NCBI GenBank assembly: GCA_022482735.1
Contig: JAKVOO010000001.1
Span: 964,837-1,028,836, forward strand
Direction of reading: 5' to 3'
DNA: 64,000 bases
Source of the DNA: Bacilli bacterium
GTDB lineage: Bacteria; Bacillota_I; Bacilli_A; RFN20; CAG-826
Made by a program: the position numbers and the translations under genes. The notes below the pieces were generated by a model, which searched no databases, was not told where the DNA came from, and was given only the letters and a program-made list of their open reading frames with translations. Positions 46,055 to 55,582 of the stretch are shown piece after piece; the stretch's first letter is position 1, and every line of letters begins with the position of its first letter.

Positions 46055-48703
46055 ATGGCAGAAAAGAAGTATGTTTACCATTTTCAAGATGCTTATGGCT
46101 TAGGCAAAGAGCTTCTTGGTGGTAAGGGTGCTGGCTTGGCTGAAATGACCCATATTGGGGTTCCGATTCCGCAAGGATTCACAATTACAACCGATGCTTG
46201 CACGCTCTATTACGAAAGTGGAAAGAAATTACCACAATTCATCATTGACCAAGTGTTTGCCGCTGTCAAAGATGTCGAGAAGGAAACCGGCAAAAATTTT
46301 GGCGGTGACCATAATCCTTTATTAGTTTCCGTTCGTTCCGGCGCTCGGGTTTCGATGCCTGGTATGATGGATACAATTCTTAATCTTGGCTTAAACGACG
46401 TTACCGCTGCCGCTCTTGCGCGCGAAACGGGAAATGAAAGATTTGCTCTTGATTGCTACCGGCGGTTTATTTTGATGTTCACCAACATTGCTAAGGGACA
46501 TCCAAGAACCGAGATGGACAAGATGCTTGAAAAACTCAAGGAAGAAAAAGGTTACAAACTTGATACTGAAGTCACTTCTGAAGAGTTAAAGGGATTAGTT
46601 AAGAGATATAAAGAATATTACAAGGGTGTCTTTGGTGAGGAATTCCCTTCCGATCCAAAAGTTCAACTTACCGAAGCGGTCACTGCTGTCTTCCGGAGTT
46701 GGGATAACCCCAGAGCTAACGTCTATCGGAAGATGAACAATATTCCCTATGACTGGGGAACCGCCGTTAATGTTCAATCCATGGCCTTTGGTAACAAGGG
46801 TGAAACCTCTGGTACTGGCGTGGCCTTTTCCCGTTCACCATCGACTGGTGAAAAGAAGATTTATGCTGAATACTTACCGAACGCTCAGGGAGAAGATGTC
46901 GTTGCTGGTATTCGTACTCCGTTACACATTGAAGAACTTCAAAAGAGAATGCCGAAAGTATATGAAGAATTCATCAAGGTTATTACCACGATGGAAGGTC
47001 ATTACAAAGACATGCAAGATATGGAGTTCACCGTTGAAGAAGGAAAACTTTACTTCTTACAAACACGTAATGGCAAACGGACGGCTAATGCGGCTTTAAA
47101 AATTGCTTGCGATTTAATTGATGAAGGTTTAATTGATGAAAAGGAAGCTGTGCTTCGGATTGACCCACGGACGCTTGATACCTTACTTCACCCTTCATTT
47201 GATCCAGCCGAACTCAAGAAATTAACCCCAATCGGTGTTGGCTTACCTGCCTCTCCAGGTGCTGGCTCGGGCAAACTTGCCTTTACCGCTGAAGATGCTG
47301 AAAAGCGTCATGCTTTAGGTGAGAAAGTTGTCCTTGTTCGGGCAGAAACTTCACCGGAAGACATCGTCGGTATGAATAGTTCTGAAGCTATTCTTACCAT
47401 GCGTGGTGGTATGACTTCTCACGCGGCGGTTGTGGCTCGTGGTATGGGTAAGACCTGCGTTGTTGGTTGCTCAGCTGCTGTCATCAATGAAGAAGAGAAA
47501 ACATTGACCTTAGGCGGAAAAGTCTATGGCGAAAACGATATTATTTCTGTGGATGGCACTACTGGTAGTGTTTATTCTGGATTAATTAAACTCGTTCCTG
47601 CCGATTTAAGCAGTGGTTTCTTCGGCCGGATTATGGGCTATGCTGATAAATACCGGCGGTTAAAAGTTCGGACTAATGCTGATACTCCTCGTGATGCCAA
47701 GCAAGCTCTTGTCTTCGGCGCTCAAGGTATTGGTCTTTGCCGGACTGAACACATGTTCTTCGATACCAATCGTATCTTCTTTATGCGGAAGATGATTCTA
47801 TCAGAAGATGTGAAGGTAAGAGAAGCGGCCTTAAATGAACTTCTTCCTTTCCAACGCGATGACTTCTATCAACTATATATGGCAATGGGCGGACTTAATG
47901 TTAATATCCGTCTACTTGATCCACCACTTCATGAATTCTTACCTCAAGAGGAAGAGAAGATTGAAGAATTGGCCAAAGCTCTCAATACCACAGTTAAACA
48001 TATTAAAGAGCGGATTGAGTACCTCCACGAATTTAACCCAATGATGGGACATCGTGGATGCCGTCTTGATGTTACCTATCCTGAAATCGGTCGCATGCAA
48101 GCAACCGCGATTATTGAAGCGGCCTTACAAGCAAGCAAAGATTTAGGAAAAGATATCGAACCGGAAATTATGATTCCATTAACCTTTGGTATTAAGGAAT
48201 TCCGTTTCGTTAAGAGCATCATTACTGAAACCGCTGATGCGATTATCGCAAAAGCCGGCAGTAAGATGAAATATCATGTTGGTACCATGATTGAAATTCC
48301 AAGAGCCGCCATTACGGCTGGTTCCCTTGGAAAAGAAGCTGAATTCTTCAGTTTCGGCACCAACGACTTAACCCAAATGACCTTTGGCTTCAGCCGTGAC
48401 GATGCTACCAAATTCCTACCTGACTACTATGCTAATAAGATCCTTGAACAAGATCCATTTGCCACTATTGACCAAGAAGGTGTTGGCCGGTTAGTTAAAC
48501 TTGCTACCTCCGAAGGTCGGGCGGCCAATCCTGAACTCCACGTTGGCGTCTGTGGTGAACATGGCGGTAATCCTGACTCCGTGGAATTCTTCCACAATGC
48601 GGGATTAGACTATGTCTCCTGCTCACCTTACCGGGTTCCAACTGCTCGTTTATCTGCAGCGCAAGCCGCGATTAAAGAAGAGCGGGCTAAGGCTAGTAAA
48701 TAG
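46055..48703 (+). CDS. ppdK: Pyruvate, phosphate dikinase
   Basis: 882 residues. The reversible reaction converts pyruvate, ATP and phosphate to PEP, AMP and PPi. The N-terminal ATP-grasp domain (GGKGAGLAEMTHIGVPIPQG), the phosphohistidine swivel motif TMRGGMTSHAAVVARGMGK near 450, and the PEP-binding C-terminal domain (FGTNDLTQMTFGFSRDD, ending VGVCGEHGGNP) are all present. Start at ATG 46055 with AGGAGGAAT. It uses many favoured codons (GGT, CTT, GAA), consistent with high expression. A terminator follows. PPi-dependent glycolysis would fit an anaerobic lifestyle (inference). Confidence 0.97.
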   Translation: MAEKKYVYHFQDAYGLGKELLGGKGAGLAEMTHIGVPIPQGFTITTDACTLYYESGKKLPQFIIDQVFAAVKDVEKETGKNFGGDHNPLLVSVRSGARVSMPGMMDTILNLGLNDVTAAALARETGNERFALDCYRRFILMFTNIAKGHPRTEMDKMLEKLKEEKGYKLDTEVTSEELKGLVKRYKEYYKGVFGEEFPSDPKVQLTEAVTAVFRSWDNPRANVYRKMNNIPYDWGTAVNVQSMAFGNKGETSGTGVAFSRSPSTGEKKIYAEYLPNAQGEDVVAGIRTPLHIEELQKRMPKVYEEFIKVITTMEGHYKDMQDMEFTVEEGKLYFLQTRNGKRTANAALKIACDLIDEGLIDEKEAVLRIDPRTLDTLLHPSFDPAELKKLTPIGVGLPASPGAGSGKLAFTAEDAEKRHALGEKVVLVRAETSPEDIVGMNSSEAILTMRGGMTSHAAVVARGMGKTCVVGCSAAVINEEEKTLTLGGKVYGENDIISVDGTTGSVYSGLIKLVPADLSSGFFGRIMGYADKYRRLKVRTNADTPRDAKQALVFGAQGIGLCRTEHMFFDTNRIFFMRKMILSEDVKVREAALNELLPFQRDDFYQLYMAMGGLNVNIRLLDPPLHEFLPQEEEKIEELAKALNTTVKHIKERIEYLHEFNPMMGHRGCRLDVTYPEIGRMQATAIIEAALQASKDLGKDIEPEIMIPLTFGIKEFRFVKSIITETADAIIAKAGSKMKYHVGTMIEIPRAAITAGSLGKEAEFFSFGTNDLTQMTFGFSRDDATKFLPDYYANKILEQDPFATIDQEGVGRLVKLATSEGRAANPELHVGVCGEHGGNPDSVEFFHNAGLDYVSCSPYRVPTARLSAAQAAIKEERAKASK

Positions 48704-48721
48704 TTCATTGTTAGTCTAAAT

Positions 48722-48764
48722 AAAAAGGTCACGAGGTTTTTCCTCAGTGACCTTTTTTTATTTG
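48722..48764 (+). terminator. Intrinsic terminator after ppdK
   Basis: AAAAGGTCACGAGG-loop-CCTCAGTGACCTTTT followed by a T-run, near perfect stem. Confidence 0.92.
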
Positions 48765-48771
48765 ACTGTCT

Positions 48772-49032
48772 CTACATAATTAACTTGTCTATCGTTTTAC
48801 CATCAAATACTAAATCACGTCGCGCATTGATTTCTCCAGCGTGAACATCGCCTAGAAAGATATCCATTTCATCTTGAATATAACCGACATTTTTCCCTTT
48901 TAAGTAGATATAGCCTTCATCATCAATAGTTGCGACAAGTTTGCCAAGCATGTATATGCCACCTTCATGGTCAACATATCCAACTAGGCTTTTATCAACA
49001 TAAACATTGTGGCCGCGAAAATCTTGGGGCAT
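48772..49032 (-). CDS. Small protein of repeated 16-residue beta units
   Basis: 86 residues. Three tandem units of about 16 residues are visible: GYVDHEGGIYMLGKLV, ATIDDEGYIYLKGKNV and GYIQDEMDIFLGDVHA, each with a D/E-rich turn and aromatic pair, suggesting a small beta-sheet flower or propeller-like fold. There is no signal peptide or membrane helix. GAAAGGAAAT precedes the ATG. It follows the glmU terminator by 19 bases. No function is recognised. Confidence 0.6.
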   Translation of the reverse strand: MPQDFRGHNVYVDKSLVGYVDHEGGIYMLGKLVATIDDEGYIYLKGKNVGYIQDEMDIFLGDVHAGEINARRDLVFDGKTIDKLIM

Positions 49033-49050
49033 TTTTTAATTTCCTTTCTA

Positions 49051-49079
49051 TAAAAAATAGGCCATAAATATGGCCTATT
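49051..49079 (-). terminator. Intrinsic terminator at the end of glmU
   Basis: On the minus strand AATAGGCCATA-loop-TATGGCCTATT followed by a T-run; it overlaps the glmU stop region by a few bases. Confidence 0.88.
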
Positions 49080-50458
49080 AGTCTTTCTTATGATACTTCT
49101 TCGCGTATCCGGGTTTATGAATCTGACGCGCGCGAGCAATACTTAATTCATCCTCAATTACTGGTTCGTTAATTGTCGAACCTGCGGCTGTGATTGAACG
49201 ATCACCGACTTCAATGGGAGCTACAAGAATTGTTCCTGAGCCCAAGAAGACATCTTTGCCTATTTCGGTATGAAATTTGTTTTTTCCCATCATAGTTAGC
49301 GGTTATCGTTCCACATCCCACATTGGTATTGTCTCCAATTGATGTATCACCAAGATAACTAAGATGCGCCGCTTTAACCCCATCATGAATTACCGCATTC
49401 TTTAACTCGACAAAGTTCCCGATGCGTGTGTTGGAACCGATCTGCGTATGGGATCTAATTTTACTATATGGGCCGACTTCATTTTTGTTTACCATTGATG
49501 TATCGGTAATATAGGAAGAGACAATACTATTGCCCTCTCCAACCGTGACATTTTCAAGATACGTCGCAGGTCCAATTTTATTGACTGGTCCAATAGTTGA
49601 ATAACCGAGTATTGTCGTGTTGGGACGAATAATCGTATCCTGACCAATGGTAACATTGGGTCCAATATAAGTGTTATCTGGATCTTCAATGGTAACGCCG
49701 CTTAACATCAACTTACGGTTTATTCTCAATTTCATTACCTTGGCGGCCTCTGCTAGCTGAACTCGATCGTTAATGCCCAGCATTTCTTTTTGGTCCTCTA
49801 AAATTGAAGCTCCGATGACATAGCCCTTCTTACGAAAAAGAGTTAATACATCACCTAAATATAATTCTCCCTGTGCATTATCGGCAGTTAAATTATCTAA
49901 TTCTTGAAAAAGCTTCCGGTTATCAAAGGCATAAACCCCTGTGTTAACTTCCCGAATTTTTCGTTGATCGTCAGTAGCATCCCGTTGTTCGACAATCCCT
50001 TCCACTAGATTTTTTTCATTGCGGATAATTCTTCCGTAACCAAAAGGATTGTCCACTACGCAGGTCATAACCGTTGCGTCATGGCCTTTCTTTTCAAAAT
50101 CTTGGATGAGGTTCTCCAAGGTAGCGGTGGTAAGTAGGGGTGTATCGCCACATAAAACTAAAGTGACACCATCTTCATCCTTAAGAAAGGGTGAGGCTTG
50201 CAAAACGGCATGCCCCGTTCCTTTTTGTTCCCTTTGCCAAACAATACCAGTTAAATCTTCTACGATAGCTTTGGTGGCATCGCCCCCATAACCGACGATT
50301 GTATATATTTTTCCATTCACCAGGGGTCGAACAGCATTTACCACATAGCGAACCAGTGGTACTCCAAGAATGGGATAAGATACTTTTGAATGCTCCGGAT
50401 CTAACGACTTCATCCGTGTGCCTTTACCGGCTGCCAAAATAACAGCATTGATTTTCAT
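49078..50458 (-). CDS. glmU: Bifunctional UDP-GlcNAc synthase GlmU, broken by one-base insertion
   Basis: The N-terminal uridyltransferase frame has VILAAGKGTRMKS and GTGHAVLQASPFL; the left-handed beta-helix acetyltransferase region has NTNVGCGTITANYDGK and then FLGSGTILVAPI. The frame breaks after GCGTITANYDGK in a run of six (plus 49280-49285, T6). Removing one base gives ANYDGKNKFHTEIGKDVF, the canonical continuation, and 459 residues. GlmU supplies UDP-GlcNAc for peptidoglycan. Its integrity is expected, so this is probably a sequencing error. The start at 50458 follows GGAGG with ispE just upstream. Confidence 0.94.
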
Positions 50459-50506
50459 AAATGGCTTCCTCCATGTTTACATTATAAACGAAACGACATT
50501 AATAAT

Positions 50507-51365
50507 TTACTTTTTTGGCCCTTTAGTCGCGGTTAAGATAACAAGGTGTCCCTTCTTTTCCATTTTTGCCGCTACATGGGTCAAGAGATGGTGATTATCG
50601 CTCAAAGCATAGACGACTGAACCTGAACCGCTCATCATAACTTTGTCTAATCCCATGACTTTTAATTCATTCTTAATTTCTTTTACAATCGGTAAAAGGC
50701 GAAAGGCTGGTTGTTCTAAAGCGTTAAATAAGTTAGCGGAAAGAAGTTCATCATCACCTTTGGTTAAAGCCAAAAGTATGTTGTCTGGTTTGGAGTGCAC
50801 TGGCTCTTCACTATCGTAAGCACCAAAGACCTCTTTAGTAGACAAACCGGCTTCGGGCTTAACAATTAACACGTCATAGCGTTTAGCAACCTTTATCGGT
50901 GTCACCTCTTCGCCAATGCCTTCGACATAGGCCGGCTGTTCGAAAAGGAAAAATGGTATATCTGCACCGAGTTTCTTGGCTAAATCGACCAATTCCTCTA
51001 TCGGGCGATGAAGCTTTAGCATGTTTGAGACTCCTAAAATAACCGCTGCTGCATCGCTAGATCCACCGCCAAGTCCAGGCCGACATAGGAATAGATTTAT
51101 GAATTTTAATTCTAAATTTAGCTTTAAAATTATATTTATCGCGCATTGCCTTCAAGGCTCTAGCCGCTAAATTATATTCGCTAACACTCAAAGAAAAATC
51201 ATCACATGTAATTAAATCATCGTTATTTGCGGGTATTTGAATAATTTCTAATGAGTCGTGTAACTCTAAAGGTAACATAACCGATTCTAAGTCATGATAT
51301 CCATCGTCTCGTTTGTTAATTACGTCCAAATATACATTGATTTTGGCCGGGGCCTTGACAATCAT
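50507..51365 (-). CDS. ispE: 4-diphosphocytidyl-2-C-methylerythritol kinase IspE, broken by one-base insertion
   Basis: An enzyme of the MEP isoprenoid pathway. The first frame has VKAPAKINVYLDVI and ESVMLPLELHDSL and ends in PMSAWTWRW; the second begins with LKLHRPIEELVDLAKKL and contains GADIPFFLF and MSGSGSVVYAL. Deleting one base in the GG at plus 51076-51077 restores SAGLGGGSSDAAAVILGVS, the GHMP ATP-binding loop, and a 285-residue protein. Error is the likely cause. Lies between rsmA and glmU. Confidence 0.93.
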
Positions 51366-51419
51366 TATTAGTTCCTCTTCTAAGTAGATATTTTATATCA
51401 AGTAGTTATTCCATTCAAT

Positions 51420-52250
51420 TTATAATTCACGAATAGTGTTGAATAGTTTTTCCCATTGCTGTGGAGTAATAGCTTCCGGCCGTAATTGCAAGCCAAGACC
51501 ATTTTCCATAAGAACATTTTTCGTTCTTTCTTCATCGTGAAGATAACCATAAAGGTTATTATAAATAGTTTTACGGCGATTATTGAATAATTGTTTTAAA
51601 AACCGAAAAAAGTCCTGAAGGTATTTTCTTTCCCTGTTTCGGGTAAACGAATATGCGAATACGGCTGAACCTACATGCGGTTGCGGAAAGAATTTATTTG
51701 GTCCAACTTTGAAAGCTCTTTTTCCTTCACCAAACAAGGCAATCATAATCGGCAGTGGCCCATAGTCTTTGCTTTTAACCGAAGCTAACAGTCGATCGAT
51801 AACCTCACTTTGAACCATCACCACAAATCCTTTAAGGGAGGGACCAGCTTTCATTAATTCTTCTAGAATTGGGGTCGTAATATAATAAGGTAAATTGCCA
51901 ATAATCTTCGTTGGCTCGGCTAATAAAGAAAAATCGTATCGCAAAATATTCATCGTACTAACTTTAACTCGAGCATCTTTTTCGTAGGTGGAAGCTAAAT
52001 AATTAGCCGTTGTACGATCAATTTCTATCAATTCCACCCGTTTAACAGAACTGCTCACTAGATAATGCGTTAAGGCTCCTAATCCCGGGCCAATTTCGAG
52101 GACGTTGTCCTGTGGAGTTAGGCCTAATTGCTCAACTATATTTTCCGCCACTTCTTCATCAATAAGAAAATTTTGCCCATAACGCTTAAGCGGGCGGATC
52201 ATTAACGTAGATAGAAGATTAATCACAGTCTCTTTTTTAGCTACTTGCAT
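51420..52250 (-). CDS. rsmA: 16S rRNA dimethyladenosine transferase KsgA/RsmA
   Basis: 276 residues. RYGQNFLIDEEVAENIV at the start, SAM-binding LEIGPGLGALTHYLV and the catalytic NLPYYITTPI (NxPY) are diagnostic. It dimethylates A1518 and A1519 of 16S rRNA. It overlaps rnmV by ten bases, a conserved pairing in Bacillota. Confidence 0.97.
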   Translation of the reverse strand: MQVAKKETVINLLSTLMIRPLKRYGQNFLIDEEVAENIVEQLGLTPQDNVLEIGPGLGALTHYLVSSSVKRVELIEIDRTTANYLASTYEKDARVKVSTMNILRYDFSLLAEPTKIIGNLPYYITTPILEELMKAGPSLKGFVVMVQSEVIDRLLASVKSKDYGPLPIMIALFGEGKRAFKVGPNKFFPQPHVGSAVFAYSFTRNRERKYLQDFFRFLKQLFNNRRKTIYNNLYGYLHDEERTKNVLMENGLGLQLRPEAITPQQWEKLFNTIREL

Positions 52251-52792
52251 ATATTGCTCTCCTCAACCATTCTCTTTAGTTCATCATAGGTAATTCCTAG
52301 CGAATTAAGACGATAAAGAAAGGTCTTTCCGTTTGGTACCCCTAGATGAAGTATCTGAGAAATATGGTCGCGTTTAATTTTGGCTTCCTTACCCGCTAAT
52401 AGACCCAAAGAAATCAACTCGCCATTAGTCAAATTGCCACGCTTAATCGCTTTGGAAGGAACTATATTTTTTAGTGCCTCTTGAATTGCTTGGCGATTAC
52501 TTTCCGCAATACCTAACTTATGTTTCCCAATACATTGCTTCCGTTCGACATAGGCATGTGAGACATTGGGAATGGCATTTTCAATAATGCTTCTAATTCT
52601 TAATCCTGGGGCATCTGGATCTGTCATAACAATTATTTTTTTCAGCTTTGAAGCCACTTTTAAATACTCGATAGTTTCCCGTGAAACCTCGCTGCCATTA
52701 GTAATAACGAACTCACTGCTGATGAAACTCCGTAAAAAATTGACATCTGTGGTTCCTTCCACCACAAACACACAACCTTCATAATTATCCAT
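52241..52792 (-). CDS. rnmV: Ribonuclease M5
   Basis: 183 residues. The N-terminal Toprim domain shows CVFVVEGTTDVNFL (Glu) and MTDPDAPGLRIR (DxD); the C-terminal part is helical. RNase M5 matures 5S rRNA. It overlaps tatD by eight bases and rsmA by ten, the usual tatD-rnmV-rsmA order. The start has a TGTTTCATGTGAAAC palindrome just upstream (plus 52796-52810), inside the tatD end. Confidence 0.95.
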   Translation of the reverse strand: MDNYEGCVFVVEGTTDVNFLRSFISSEFVITNGSEVSRETIEYLKVASKLKKIIVMTDPDAPGLRIRSIIENAIPNVSHAYVERKQCIGKHKLGIAESNRQAIQEALKNIVPSKAIKRGNLTNGELISLGLLAGKEAKIKRDHISQILHLGVPNGKTFLYRLNSLGITYDELKRMVEESNICK

Positions 52793-53567
52793 TTTGTTTC
52801 ACATGAAACAGTCTTGTCACGTTGTCCATAACTATCTGTTCTATTTCCTTGTTGCTCAAATTTCGAAGTTGGGCAATCTCCCTAACAATAAAGGGAATAT
52901 TTTTCGATTCATTGGTCGTGCCTCTAAATGGTTGAGGCGCTAAATACGGCGCATCGGTTTCTACCAGCAAAGTCTCACTTGGAATGTTGGCGGCAACTTC
53001 CTTGGGTTCGTGAGCGTTTTTAAAAGTAACCGGTCCAGCAAAAGATATGTCCATTCCTAATTTAATAAACTCCTTTGCCATTTCTAAGGAGCCAGAGTAA
53101 CAGTGCATTACACCTTTAAACACTGGGGGGTGCTCCTTTAAAATAGCCAGCGTTCTCGCACTTGCATCCCGACTATGAACAGAAATTGGCAGTTTTAACT
53201 CATTAGCTAACGCAATTTGCTGAATAAATATTTCCTCTTGTCGCCGATGAATATCTAAATCTTTGGTCCAATGAAAATCGAGTCCAATCTCTCCGATAGC
53301 AATAACTTTACGATTTTCCTTCTGTAGTTTTCTTATCTGGTCCCATAGATCATTTGAATAAGAATCAATGTTCTCAGGATGTAGCCCGATAATGGCATAG
53401 ACACCGTTAAACCTATTGGCTAATTCAACCGCGCGAATAGAACTTTTTAAATCCCATCCGACAACAAAAACAATATCAACTCCCGCCTGATGAGCTTTGT
53501 TTAAATATTCTTCTTCCTTATTAATGAAGGCTTCGTCATTAAGATGACAATGAGTATCAATGTACAT
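52785..53567 (-). CDS. tatD: TatD-family metal-dependent hydrolase/DNase
   Basis: 260 residues. Metal ligands are in YIDTHCHLND, GEIGLDFHW, VHSRDASAR, GVMHCYSG and VETDAPYLAPQPFRG. TatD enzymes are 3'-5' DNases or D-aminoacyl-tRNA hydrolase-like TIM barrels; its exact substrate is unsettled. ATG 53567 (GGGGAAA upstream) is chosen over 53585, inside mnmE. Confidence 0.95.
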   Translation of the reverse strand: MYIDTHCHLNDEAFINKEEEYLNKAHQAGVDIVFVVGWDLKSSIRAVELANRFNGVYAIIGLHPENIDSYSNDLWDQIRKLQKENRKVIAIGEIGLDFHWTKDLDIHRRQEEIFIQQIALANELKLPISVHSRDASARTLAILKEHPPVFKGVMHCYSGSLEMAKEFIKLGMDISFAGPVTFKNAHEPKEVAANIPSETLLVETDAPYLAPQPFRGTTNESKNIPFIVREIAQLRNLSNKEIEQIVMDNVTRLFHVKQNG

Positions 53568-53569
53568 TT

Positions 53570-54898
53570 TTATTTCCCCAAACAAAAGCGAGCAAAAATT
53601 TCATCAGTAAAATCTGGTTGAATATTCTCGCCTAAAATTTCACACACCGTTTGATAAGCGTTTTGAAGTGAAACGGCAACTATATCTAGAGGTAATCCAT
53701 TTTGAGCATCACCTTGCGCCTGCTTTAGATCAAGAGCCACCTTTCTTAATAATCCTAATTGTCGAGCGTTATTAAGCGAAGGCCGCGCATAAGATGTTTC
53801 ATCGATAGCAAAAAGATTAAGAATCGCCTTTTCAAGACTGCTTGTATCCTTTTGAAGCGCACTAATGTAAAGCTTATCGCCATCCTTATTTTTAACGAGA
53901 TCACCCTTATTATAAATAATAAGATGTTTTTTATCCTGAGCCAGTAAAAGAAGCTTTTTGTCTTCATCATCAACATTTTTACTCGCATCAAGCAACACAA
54001 GAACCAAATCCACTTCATCGATAAGTTTTTTGGCTTTATCAATGCCGAGATTTTCAACAAGATCACGAGCATCGTGAATACCCGCTGTGTCAAAAAGATG
54101 AAGAGCGATTCCATGGAGATTAATTTCTCCTTCAACAATATCCCGTGTTGTTCCAGCAATATCGGTTACAATTGCTTTGTCCTCACGCAGTAAAGCATTT
54201 AAAAGTGATGATTTTCCCACGTTAGGTTTTCCAATGATTGCCACTTTAATTCCTTCGCGAATAATTTTCCCTTGGCGACCCTCTTCAATTAAGTCATTGG
54301 TGATGGCAAGCATCGTTTCAGTATCCGTGACTATTTTATCTTTACCAGCCTCTTCAATGTCGGTATATTCCGGATAATCAATATTAACATCAATAAGCGC
54401 AAGCAAATCTGCGATTGATTTTTTTAGGGGCTTGATTTTAGCGCTAGTCTCTCCCTGAAGCGAAAAAAGCGATAACTTCTTAGCTTCACTTGTCGTAGCA
54501 TTGATCATATCATTTATCGCTTCCGCTTGGATTAAATCAATTTTGCCATTCATAAAGGCACGACTCGAAAACTCTCCTCGCGTGGCCATGCGCGCGCCAT
54601 ACTTAATTAACAAAGATATAATTTCATTGGCGATTAAAAGTGAACCATGGCACATAATTTCCACCACGTCTTCACCTGTAAACGATTTTGGTGATACATA
54701 AGTTAGAACAACAACCTCATCAATCAGATTCTCATCATCGTGAATAAATCCATGCCAAACGTTTCGTTCCCGGTAAAACGGAGTGGACGAATTAAAAACA
54801 TTTTGTAAGCAACTAAAAGCGTTCGGTCCTGAAAGCCGAATAACTCCTAAAGCACTTTTTATCGGCGCTGTTGCTAAAGCAACAATGGTATCTAGCAT
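53570..54898 (-). CDS. mnmE: tRNA modification GTPase MnmE
   Basis: 442 residues. The N-terminal folate domain (DTIVALATAPIKSALGVIRL), G1 GKPNVGKSSLLNALL, G3 DTAGIHDA and the C-terminal catalytic FCLGK are all present. With MnmG it modifies U34 of tRNAs. It follows jag after a terminator, so it is at least partly independently expressed. Short spurious frames overlap it on both strands. Confidence 0.97.
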   Translation of the reverse strand: MLDTIVALATAPIKSALGVIRLSGPNAFSCLQNVFNSSTPFYRERNVWHGFIHDDENLIDEVVVLTYVSPKSFTGEDVVEIMCHGSLLIANEIISLLIKYGARMATRGEFSSRAFMNGKIDLIQAEAINDMINATTSEAKKLSLFSLQGETSAKIKPLKKSIADLLALIDVNIDYPEYTDIEEAGKDKIVTDTETMLAITNDLIEEGRQGKIIREGIKVAIIGKPNVGKSSLLNALLREDKAIVTDIAGTTRDIVEGEINLHGIALHLFDTAGIHDARDLVENLGIDKAKKLIDEVDLVLVLLDASKNVDDEDKKLLLLAQDKKHLIIYNKGDLVKNKDGDKLYISALQKDTSSLEKAILNLFAIDETSYARPSLNNARQLGLLRKVALDLKQAQGDAQNGLPLDIVAVSLQNAYQTVCEILGENIQPDFTDEIFARFCLGK

Positions 54899-54922
54899 TT
54901 CTATTTCTCCCTAAATGATTTT

Positions 54923-54956
54923 AACATAAAAGGAGCCGACAAGGGCTCCTCTTTAC
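54923..54956 (-). terminator. Intrinsic terminator after jag
   Basis: On the minus strand AGGAGCC-loop-GGCTCCT is followed by TTTTA, between jag and mnmE. Confidence 0.85.
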
Positions 54957-54978
54957 TTTACTAGTTCACCAATACAAA

Positions 54979-55581
54979 TTAGTCAATATACTTGACCATA
55001 ACCTGACGATGATGCCCGTTACCAATTGATTCGGTCTTAATATGTGGCATCTTGCTCAGCGCATTATGCACAATCCGTCTTTCATCTGCAGGCATGGCTT
55101 CAAGGGTTGCGTCCGTATGTGTCTTTTGAACTTCACGGGCTGTACGTTTAGCAATTGATATAATTTTATGGTATTTACCATCCTTATAATCATTAATATC
55201 GAGGAGGATTCTAATCCGCTTTTTAAATTTGGTTGAAGTGGCAAGTTTTACTAACTCATTTAATGCCTGTAATGTCCGGCCATTCTTACCAATCAAAATT
55301 GAATTATGGTTACTATCAATCGTAATTCGAACAATATCATCCTTCAAGGTTGGAGTGAATGTAGGCGTAATTTCAAAAGATTCAATTACGTCTTTTAAAT
55401 ATCCGGTGGCAAATTCGATTACATCGCTGACTTCATAAACGCGAATAGTCGCTTTTTTGGAAAATAGTCCTTTCTTCTCTTCTATAACTTCGTAGATGAT
55501 ATCCTCAACGGATTGTCCACCTAAATCAAGAAGCGCAAGGCTAATCGCCTCATCAACTGTTTTTGCACTAAATGTCTTCAT
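54979..55581 (-). CDS. jag: Jag/KhpB RNA-binding protein
   Basis: 200 residues in the order Jag-N (MKTFSAKTVDEAISLALLDL), KH (NHNSILIGKNGRTLQALNEL near 105-140) and R3H (AREVQKTHTDATLEAMPADERRIVHN split as usual). KhpB pairs with KhpA to bind RNA and influences cell division. It is two bases downstream of yidC, the conserved arrangement. Confidence 0.95.
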   Translation of the reverse strand: MKTFSAKTVDEAISLALLDLGGQSVEDIIYEVIEEKKGLFSKKATIRVYEVSDVIEFATGYLKDVIESFEITPTFTPTLKDDIVRITIDSNHNSILIGKNGRTLQALNELVKLATSTKFKKRIRILLDINDYKDGKYHKIISIAKRTAREVQKTHTDATLEAMPADERRIVHNALSKMPHIKTESIGNGHHRQVMVKYID

Positions 55582-55582
55582 A

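Noticed and set aside
53755..54159. Leftward 134-codon frame inside mnmE
   Set aside because: A shifted shadow of mnmE with Leu/Ile/Phe-rich nonsense composition.
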